A stretch of DNA of 31,687 nucleotides. Origin: CAYVHB01 sp964450865. Its GTDB lineage: Bacteria; Bacillota; Clostridia; Saccharofermentanales; UBA5734. Of this stretch, positions 25,592 through 31,687 are shown in pieces (position 1 is the stretch's first letter; each line of letters opens with the position of its first letter). Below the pieces are notes generated by a model. That model searched no databases, was not told where the DNA came from, and was given only the letters and a program-made list of their open reading frames with translations. Made by a program: the position numbers and the translations under genes. The stretch covers positions 1-31,687 of the forward strand of contig CAYVHB010000033.1 of NCBI GenBank assembly GCA_964450865.1. The letters run 5' to 3'.

Positions 25592-27547
25592 ATGGAATGG
25601 AATTTTGTTCCAGAATGCATTTCCCTGGGCTTTACGATTATCCTGATCATTTACGCCCGGCCATCGGGCCTGATGCCCTCTATTCGATCCAGGGTGCATG
25701 ATTATTGCCTTTATGCGACAGCCCTGACCAGTATGGTATCCATCTACACCATGTACAATGTCAATCACCTGGCTTCCTTTCCCATTATCCTGATGCAGCT
25801 GTTTTTCCTGATGACCTACATCCTCGCCCCCATTACCACCGCCCTGTTCCTGCTGTATATTGCGGCAGTCATCTGGGAAGACCAGCCCCGTTTTAACCTG
25901 ATCAGTAAAATAATTTTCATTCCATATGTCCTGTACGTGCTGGTAGTCCTGACGAATCCGCTCAATCACTGGATTATCCTGATCGAGGCGCCGGCTACGG
26001 TGTCTTTTGGCAAGGGTTATTTCCTTGCCTTTCTGCTCAGTACCGGCTATGCGATCGCCCAGCTGAGCATGATCCTGGCCCATCGCAAGAAGCTTGAGCG
26101 TGAATTGCGCCTGGCCCTGCTCTCCTTTCCGATCATTGCCTTTGCCTTTACCCTCATCCAGGGCCTGTATCCAGACTATCTCATGATGGGCACCGCCTCA
26201 ACGATGGGGCTGCTGATCATGAGTTTTTATTTCCAGAACAAAAAAACCATGCTTGATAACCTGACCAGCCTGCAGAACCGCGAGGTCTTTCTCAAGCGCC
26301 TGCGCCAGATGATCCGCCAGCGGACGGAAGGCAAGATCATCCTGGTCAGCCTCGATAATTTCAAGGATTTCAATGATAATTTTGGTCAGGACAAGGGAGA
26401 TCTTGCTTTAAAGACCATCAGCCAGTACTTGACCCGGGAGATTCCCAGACACTATATTTTCCGCTACAGCGGCGATGAGTTTGCCCTATTTTTCGGTGCC
26501 GGCAGCCGGCTTAATCCGGACCGGATCGCCCGCCACCTCAATGAGCGGTTCCACCAGCCCTGGTATATCGACCAGCTGAGCTGTGATATCCGGGCCAGTA
26601 TCGCGGTGGCTGCGCTCGGCCAGCCAACCAGCACTGAGGAAATGATCAGCCTGCTGGAATATTGCGTGGAGCGCTCCAAGCAAAGCGGCAAAGCCCGGAT
26701 CATTGAGGCTACATCAGCCATCATCAGTGACCTGAAACGGAAAAACCAGGTGATTGAGATCATGCGGCGGGCCCTGGACCACGATGGCTTTGAAGTTTAC
26801 TATCAGCCCATCTTCTGCCTGGCCCAACGCCGCTTCACCTCGGCTGAAGCCTTGTTGCGCCTGCAGGATGAACACCTGGGCAGCATCAGTCCGGCTGAGT
26901 TTATTCCCCTGGCCGAGAAGTCCGGCCTGATTTATGAAATCGGCTATCTGGTGCTCGACAAGGTCTGCCAGTTCATCCGCCAGCTGACGGACCAGGGTAT
27001 CGAGATCGAGAATATTTCGGTCAATTTCTCGATCCTGCAAATTCTTGACGCCGGCATTCATGACTACATTATCAATACGATCCACAAGCACCAGATTGCC
27101 GCGGACAAAATCGGCATCGAAATAACTGAGGGCGTCTTTATTGATAACCACGAATATATCAAGGCCCTGATCCGCAAGCTGGGCTTTCATGGGATCAAGT
27201 TCTATCTCGATGACTTCGGTACAGGCTATTCCAATCTAGCCAACGTGATCCAGCTCAAGTTTGATTGTATCAAGCTGGATAAAAGCATTCTCTATTACTC
27301 GACCACCAATGAAAGTTATTTTGGCCTGCTGGCCGGGATGATCAAGATATTTTCTGATCTGGGCCTGAAAGTCATCATCGAGGGCGTGGAGAACCAGCTC
27401 CAGCAGGATGTTGTTGAAAAAAACAAAGCCCAGTATGTCCAGGGCTTTCTGTTTGCCCGGCCGATGACGGCTGCGGATATGATCTTGTGTTTCAGCGCGC
27501 AAGCGGACGCCGGCCTGTTAAAGGACCCCGAACTGGTTTTGGTTTAA
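25592..27547 (+). CDS. Membrane-bound GGDEF-EAL protein (cyclic di-GMP turnover)
   Basis: About 651 residues. The N-terminal 220 residues contain about seven membrane helices and form a probable sensor. The GGDEF domain follows with SGDEF (293-297) and the metal/substrate stretch LDNFKDFNDNFGQDKGD. The Ser variant is found in active diguanylate cyclases. The EAL domain (about 395-640) starts with EALLR (E419) and keeps the metal-binding residues: VNFS, EITEG, DDFGTGYS (D540, D541), KLDKS, EGVE and QGFLF. It therefore probably hydrolyses c-di-GMP, and both activities look possible. I choose ATG 25592: the promoter predicts a transcript start near 25557, and AAAGGTGG lies before it. The upstream ATG 25568 has no ribosome binding site. 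It appears to be a single-gene unit, with a hairpin terminator behind it. A 7TM input suggests sensing within or at the membrane. Confidence 0.9.
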   Translation: MEWNFVPECISLGFTIILIIYARPSGLMPSIRSRVHDYCLYATALTSMVSIYTMYNVNHLASFPIILMQLFFLMTYILAPITTALFLLYIAAVIWEDQPRFNLISKIIFIPYVLYVLVVLTNPLNHWIILIEAPATVSFGKGYFLAFLLSTGYAIAQLSMILAHRKKLERELRLALLSFPIIAFAFTLIQGLYPDYLMMGTASTMGLLIMSFYFQNKKTMLDNLTSLQNREVFLKRLRQMIRQRTEGKIILVSLDNFKDFNDNFGQDKGDLALKTISQYLTREIPRHYIFRYSGDEFALFFGAGSRLNPDRIARHLNERFHQPWYIDQLSCDIRASIAVAALGQPTSTEEMISLLEYCVERSKQSGKARIIEATSAIISDLKRKNQVIEIMRRALDHDGFEVYYQPIFCLAQRRFTSAEALLRLQDEHLGSISPAEFIPLAEKSGLIYEIGYLVLDKVCQFIRQLTDQGIEIENISVNFSILQILDAGIHDYIINTIHKHQIAADKIGIEITEGVFIDNHEYIKALIRKLGFHGIKFYLDDFGTGYSNLANVIQLKFDCIKLDKSILYYSTTNESYFGLLAGMIKIFSDLGLKVIIEGVENQLQQDVVEKNKAQYVQGFLFARPMTAADMILCFSAQADAGLLKDPELVLV

Positions 27548-27605
27548 TCATTTCATGATATTTTATCAATTCCCGGATCAATCCAGCAATTTTAAATTTA
27601 CATTT

Positions 27606-27648
27606 CAGACCGGTCGACAACGATTCGATCCGGTCTGATTTATTTTGT
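27606..27648 (+). terminator. Probable terminator of the GGDEF-EAL gene
   Basis: The inverted repeat CAGACCGG (27606-27613)/CCGGTCTG (27630-27637) has a 16-base loop. It is followed by the T-rich ATTTATTTTG, about 60 bases after the stop. Confidence 0.7.
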
Positions 27649-27735
27649 ACTCCACTGGATCAGATGGATCGATGCTATTACCTGTAGATAACTTGAATGG
27701 AGTGAAACGCTGGCAGAGTACTGCAGAGGTGATTG

Positions 27736-28717
27736 ATGAACCGAATCAGAACAATCATCATGCCTCTGCGTAGTCTGCTCGCTCTGCTAAGTCTGCTGGT
27801 ATGTGTGAGCTGGAGTAGCCCGCCGGTTTTGGCCGCACCAGTCCCAGTGGGACGACCAGAACCGTCCAGTCCAGCTACAATGACAGAAACATCCGGATTA
27901 TCCGCAGCAACGCTGCCGATCCCAAAGTTAATAACGCGCCCTATCTGCCGACCTATCATAAGGTTGGCCCGGCTGCCCTGGCTCCATATCCGACCGGGCG
28001 GGCTGCGAATCGATTGGCTGATGCCGTAGCCTATGGGGGTTCATGGGCTGCCCCGGCCGCGGATGCTGTCGAATCCCTCATGCCGGGCGACATGGCGCTC
28101 GGCCAGGTCGTGCCTTTTGAAGTGACCGTGCTGGTTAATAGTGTAACGACACCGGAGAATGGGGTGATGTCTTTCACCGGCCAGTGGCTGGCCAAGACCA
28201 CCAACGGCAGCGCCTTCGGTTTTGATCCAACATATGGCTTGATTGCAGCTTTTGTTGATTATAGCGACTATGGCACAAGTGATCCGGAAAAAGATGCCAC
28301 CGTGACAGCCTTTTCCTGTATCGTGAAGTGACCGGCGGCGAACCGCCAGCTACAATCAAGGAGTATCTGGTCATCTGTCCGGCGGCTGACGAACACACCT
28401 GGGTCACAGACCAGGCCCCAGCCAGTGTCATTGTTTCGGCTGCGACAACCGGCCTGATTGACCTGACCGGCCTGGTTAATTGCACCTAGTATCTGCAGGA
28501 GACAAAAGCGCCTTACAACGGCACACTGGGACGATACTATAATCTGCTGGTCGATCCCGTTGCAGTTGTCGTCACCAGGGACAGCTATGACGCAACGCCG
28601 ACAGCAAGGATTGTCAACGTGATGGGTCCGCTGATTCCGGAAACCGGCGGATATGGCACCCTGATTTACACCATTGCCGGCCTGGGCCTGATGGGCTCGG
28701 CCCTGGTTGTTGCCTGA
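27736..28717 (+). pseudogene. Decayed sortase-anchored surface protein (pilin/SpaA-like)
   Basis: ATG 27736 has AGAGG upstream and opens a good signal peptide (LLALLSLLVCVSWSSPPVLAAP). The coherent protein then continues in a different frame from about 27860-27900 (RSNAADPKVNNAPYLPTYHK ... FEVTVLVNSVTTPENG) and meets a TGA at 28331. It resumes in the third frame (REVTGGEPPATIKEYLVICP), is broken by TAG at 28487, and goes on with YLQETKAPYNGTLGRYY..LLVDP and IPETGG, a hydrophobic stretch (YGTLIYTIAGLGLMGSALVV) and TGA 28715. ETKAP and an LPXTG-like IPETG plus a membrane segment are marks of Gram-positive pilin or isopeptide (SpaA-type) surface proteins. There are two frameshifts and one internal stop. 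The usual charged tail after the membrane segment is also missing or shifted. Confidence 0.8.
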
Positions 28718-28768
28718 AAAAGGCCGGCCACGCCGATAAACCGTCCGGCGACCTTCAAACACAATTTT

Positions 28769-28838
28769 CTGGCATCGAAGGGAAAACTATCCGGCGTCGG
28801 CCGGAATGCTTCCCGGCATCGAACTGAGAACTTTCCGG
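28769..28838. repeat. Two 26-bp imperfect direct repeats
   Basis: 28769-28794 and 28813-28838 share GGCATCGAA, GAAAACT/GAGAACT and TCCGG at equal spacing, 44 bases apart. They lie between the pseudogene and the next frame. Their role is unknown; they could be debris of the decaying surface gene. Confidence 0.45.
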
Positions 28839-28860
28839 CTCAGACAGGAGGATCTGGCAG

Positions 28861-29304
28861 TTGAGGAACCGAACCTCCGCAAGGGTATCTTCACCCCGCT
28901 ACAATGGCCCCCGCAAGGATCGCCTGATGGTCTTTGCGGAACGTGTGCCGGATGAAGCAGCACCAGATAAAAATAAGCCTGTTGTAACGGGCCCGGGTGA
29001 TATGAATCCGGACGGAACCGAACTGGCTGGTCCTGATGAATCGAATCCGGACGAAGCCGATCTGGCAAGGCCGGCGCCAACAGATTCCAGATCTGACAAA
29101 GCTGCTGTGGCATCCCCTTCCGAACACCTTGCCGCTGCACCCGGATCTGAAGATTGCGCCGTAGCGATGATTCATGAAATTTCAATCCCGCTGTATCCGG
29201 CAACGTGGATATTCCTTCTGCCGGAAATTCTTTTCATATTCCTGTTGATTGGCTTCATTGTTCTGGTTGTCTGGCCCTGGCTCCGGCAAAATACGAAAAA
29301 ATAA
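28861..29304 (+). CDS. Small tail-anchored membrane protein, hypothetical
   Basis: About 147 residues, not recognised. A TTG start at 28861 has AGGAGG 9 bases upstream. An internal ATG at 28927 would shorten it by 22 residues. The first 100 residues are low in complexity, rich in Pro, Asp, Glu and Ala (PDEAAPDKNKP, GPDESNPDEADLARP), and probably disordered. One strong membrane helix (ATWIFLLPEILFIFLLIGFIVLVVW) and a short basic tail (LRQNTKK) end the protein. The stop codon touches a bidirectional terminator, which supports a real gene end. It may belong with the decayed surface-protein gene before it, or be a fragment of it. Function unknown. Confidence 0.5.
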   Translation: MRNRTSARVSSPRYNGPRKDRLMVFAERVPDEAAPDKNKPVVTGPGDMNPDGTELAGPDESNPDEADLARPAPTDSRSDKAAVASPSEHLAAAPGSEDCAVAMIHEISIPLYPATWIFLLPEILFIFLLIGFIVLVVWPWLRQNTKK

Positions 29305-29345
29305 CCGGCAGCCGCTGTTTCCAGTCGACTACCGGCCTTTTCATT
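29294..29345. terminator. Bidirectional terminator between convergent genes
   Basis: A 10-bp stem, CCGGCAGCCG (29305-29314) with CGACTACCGG (29326-29335), two G-T pairs included, has an 11-base loop. On the minus strand it is followed by TTATTTTTT, on the plus strand by CCTTTTCATTT. It ends the plus-strand small membrane gene and the minus-strand propeller-protein gene. Confidence 0.85.
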
Positions 29346-29377
29346 TGCCGCATTGATCTTGTCAAGGGATTTCCTGG

Positions 29378-29410
29378 TCAAGGAGTTGTCAAGGAGTTGT
29401 CAGGGAGTTG
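29378..29410. repeat. Three tandem 11-bp units across a stop codon
   Basis: TCAAGGAGTTG occurs at 29378-29388 and 29389-29399, and with one change at 29400-29410. The third copy holds the TGA stop (minus strand) of the propeller-protein gene. Each unit offers a TGA on the minus strand. It looks like a slippage array. Confidence 0.85.
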
Positions 29411-31262
29411 CGCTCTTGACTGCGGTATAGGGGCCGCCGACCTTGCTCGTTCCAACCAGGCAATAAGCGCGAATTTTATAATAATACTTCATATTGTCAG
29501 TCAAGCCGGTGTTGGTATAAGTCAAGGTAGAACCGCTCGTGACATAGGTAACCCGGGTGAAGGTGCCGTCCGCACTGGTGGACCGATAAACCGCATAACC
29601 GTCAGCACCGGTTACCTTGGACCAGGTCAGCTTGATACTGGCGTTGCTGGCCCGGGTTGCCGTGAAATTGGCAGGGGCCGGAGGCAGCGGCACGGCGGAG
29701 ACGGCTGCCGAGTATGGACTGTAGGCGGCAAATTCACCGGTATCATTCAAGGCCCGGATCTTGTAATAATAGCGGGTCCCGGGCGTCAGGCCGGTTCGGG
29801 TATAGCTGGTGGTGCTGCCACTGGTGATGGTCTTGATCCTGGTGTAAGTACCATCCAGAGTGGTTGACTGATAGATTTTGTAACCTGAGGCGCCGGTCAC
29901 GGCATTCCAGGTGAGCTTGACCCGGTCGTAGCCGGCTGACGTGGCTGTAAAGCCGGTCACCGGCGATAAAATGTGATTGAGACGAGTCACCCAGAAATCC
30001 GCATAACCCTGGTTAGCTGTGACATCACCATCAGTCGAATCAGACTGGCCGGCGACAAAGAAACCCTGGTCTGCAGCCTGCGCAAGATCATACGCAACTT
30101 CATCGCCACTGCCACCCATCGTAAAATCGTAATCGGTCTGGCCATTGGCCAGCAGCTTGATAATCCAGGCATCCAGGTCATCGGCTGCATTGGTCAGGGA
30201 CCCGGCAACCATGGTGCCGCCCTCGGCGGCTTTGATCACGCTGCTGGCGCCGTCATCACCCGAACCGCCCAGGCTGTGGGTCCAGGTCATCAGGCCCTTG
30301 CTGTCGACAGCAAACACCCAGGCATCGGTACCGCCGTGATTGTCAGCGAGGTACGAATCAGTCGAACTGCTTGTGCCGCAGACCACATAGGTGCCATCCG
30401 CCTGCTGACTGACGCTGTAAGCCTGGTCGGCGTCCGAACCGCCAAAAGACTTGGCCCAGGTCTTGTTGCCGGCAGCATTGAGCTTAACCAGCCAGGCATC
30501 ACCGGAACCGACACTGTCTGTTACATCTCCATCGTCAGAATAACTTGTTCCAGCAACCATATAGCCGCCATCCGCGGTCTGAACAGCCTGGGATGCATCG
30601 TCATAGCTGGTACCGCCCAGCGTCACGGTCATGGTCTGGTTGCCGCTGGCATCCAGCTTGACCAGCCAGTAGTCGAAGTCATAGCCAAGATAATAGTTGC
30701 CGCTGGTCGCCGTCGGACAGGTTGCCCCGGCGAGGATAAAACCATTATCGCTGGTCATCTGCACGCTGCTGAACCAGTCCGTGCCGCTGGCGCCAAGCAG
30801 GACTTTCCACAGGACTGTTCCACTGCTGCTGATCTTGGCCGCCCAGCCATCGGTTCTGCCATGATTGCCGGCGAAATCGCCGTCCGTTGAATCCGTCGAA
30901 CCGACAACCAGGAATCCACCGTCGGCTGTCGCACAGATGGCCGATGCATCATCATTGCCAGTGCCTCCGAGACTCAGCTTCCAGCTGACCGCACCGGTGC
31001 TGTCCAGCTTGACGATCCAGGCATCTGAATACCCAAGATCATCATTGACATCCACGACATCCCCGTCATCGGAATAAGTCGACCCTGCAACGACGCTGCC
31101 ACCATCACTGGTCGCGACAATACCCTGGACATAATCATACCATGATCCGCCCAGGTCCTTGTCCCAGCGAATCGCGGTGGTCAGACTGGCAGCATTGACT
31201 GTCAGGCCCAGCGACATGACCATCGCCATAACCAGGCCCAGCGCAAGCATTTTCCTTTTCAT
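29400..31262 (-). CDS. Secreted protein with seven propeller-type repeats and two fibronectin type III domains
   Basis: 620 residues. A signal peptide (MKRKMLALGLVMAMVMSLGLTVNAAS) is followed by seven repeats of about 55 residues (about 30-420). The recurring pattern is DGG-x-x-VAG-x-(T/S)-x-S-x-DGD ... DAW(I/L)VKL(D/N)..G...W...LGG...D. Seven such units predict a seven-bladed beta-propeller. Two fibronectin type III domains follow (about 430-522 and 528-620; VKLTWNAVTGASGYKIYQST and IKLTWSKVTGADGYAVYRST, each ending in a YYYKIRA strand). No sortase motif, membrane anchor or catalytic motif was seen, so it is probably released or bound non-covalently to the wall, with a binding role (inference). 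ATG 31262 has GGGAGG 8 bases upstream. Many Asp-rich turns suggest calcium binding. A terminator follows. Confidence 0.88.
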   Translation of the reverse strand: MKRKMLALGLVMAMVMSLGLTVNAASLTTAIRWDKDLGGSWYDYVQGIVATSDGGSVVAGSTYSDDGDVVDVNDDLGYSDAWIVKLDSTGAVSWKLSLGGTGNDDASAICATADGGFLVVGSTDSTDGDFAGNHGRTDGWAAKISSSGTVLWKVLLGASGTDWFSSVQMTSDNGFILAGATCPTATSGNYYLGYDFDYWLVKLDASGNQTMTVTLGGTSYDDASQAVQTADGGYMVAGTSYSDDGDVTDSVGSGDAWLVKLNAAGNKTWAKSFGGSDADQAYSVSQQADGTYVVCGTSSSTDSYLADNHGGTDAWVFAVDSKGLMTWTHSLGGSGDDGASSVIKAAEGGTMVAGSLTNAADDLDAWIIKLLANGQTDYDFTMGGSGDEVAYDLAQAADQGFFVAGQSDSTDGDVTANQGYADFWVTRLNHILSPVTGFTATSAGYDRVKLTWNAVTGASGYKIYQSTTLDGTYTRIKTITSGSTTSYTRTGLTPGTRYYYKIRALNDTGEFAAYSPYSAAVSAVPLPPAPANFTATRASNASIKLTWSKVTGADGYAVYRSTSADGTFTRVTYVTSGSTLTYTNTGLTDNMKYYYKIRAYCLVGTSKVGGPYTAVKSATP

Positions 31263-31687
31263 TCTTAAATCCTCCCTGTAAATCTGTTCAAATCCTTCTG
31301 TTTAATTGGTCAGCCAGATGAAATCAGGTGTCACTGGCTGAACCCGGACCGGCCTTTCGATTGACCCGGCCGTTGTCAGGCCACAAGATCTGGATAGGCA
31401 ACGGCAAGATCAAGCTGTCCGGGAATAGTATGAATTATAAACACAATTATCGGATGAAACAAGTTTTCCGGGTAGTTTTTCATTTATTTGCAGGGTTGTT
31501 ATGCTTATGTGAAATTCAGGTTGATTATGACCAGAGCGCGTCACAGGCCAGGCTGGACTGGCGGATTTATCACCCTGATTCTGGTCCCGTCAGCCCCCAG
31601 CCGGCATGGTCATGCCAGGAAGATTCGTTTATCCTATAAACGGCAAGTAAGAACAATAAAAACCATAAGAGCAAGCGATCGCAGCAC
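31263..31687. other. Upstream region of the propeller gene, no gene supported
   Basis: 425 bases to the window end. Apart from the ribosome binding site of the minus-strand gene near 31271-31276, I see no supported gene, terminator or clear promoter. A 103-codon plus-strand frame lies here but lacks a ribosome binding site and family features. Confidence 0.5.

Noticed and set aside
29973..30890. 305-codon plus-strand frame opposite the propeller gene
   Set aside because: It is produced by the repetitive minus-strand coding sequence. No ribosome binding site or domain was seen.
31328..31639. 103-codon plus-strand frame, or a shorter one from ATG 31431 with a hydrophobic stretch
   Set aside because: There is no ribosome binding site at any start and no family similarity. 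The C-terminal part looks random.

Overview
The window looks like chromosomal DNA of a Gram-positive bacterium, most likely Bacillota/Clostridia of medium GC. Signs of this are strong GGAGG ribosome binding sites, GTG/TTG starts, a YdjI/YdjG/YdjH-type gene set and the remains of a sortase-type (IPETG) surface protein. A run of 100 N shows that it is a draft assembly. No rRNA, tRNA, CRISPR array or transposase was seen.

Region 1 (168-17421, minus strand) is one long tightly packed run of eleven genes and the most interesting part. Read from its promoter side it encodes a membrane protein, a secreted/anchored vWA protein, a large tubulin/FtsZ-like GTPase, an unrecognised cytosolic protein, a membrane vWA protein, a small unrecognised protein, a zinc-ribbon TRAFAC-type GTPase, a second protein of the same layout whose P-loop is gone (a pseudo-GTPase), a GTPase-associated-protein-1 (GAP1)-like protein with a C-terminal membrane anchor, and two more membrane proteins. 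I read it as a membrane-bound, nucleotide-controlled assembly: two kinds of GTPase (tubulin-like and TRAFAC), two metal-binding vWA adaptors and several membrane anchors. Related GAP1/GTPase/vWA/tubulin-like sets are known computationally from other bacteria and have been proposed as conflict or signalling systems. This exact composition and its function are, to my knowledge, not established.

Region 2 (17436-18118) is a divergent intergenic region with two sets of 21-bp repeats, followed by a PPK2 polyphosphate kinase gene (18119-19240, plus strand) and facing terminators.

Region 3 (19458-23249, minus strand) is an operon of SPFH/zinc-ribbon, zinc-ribbon membrane and TPM-domain proteins. These match the YdjI, YdjG and YdjH partners of the Bacillus PspA envelope-stress module, but without PspA. 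The middle gene is split by the 100-N gap. Both sides of the gap carry the same 55 bp, and collapsing it restores one intact frame, so the gap is an unmerged contig overlap. Divergent to this operon is an orphan GHKL ATPase gene (23435-25339).

Region 4 (25592-31262) holds a membrane GGDEF-EAL protein, a decayed surface-protein pseudogene with frameshifts and a stop, a small membrane protein, a bidirectional terminator, and a secreted protein with seven propeller-type repeats and two fibronectin type III domains.
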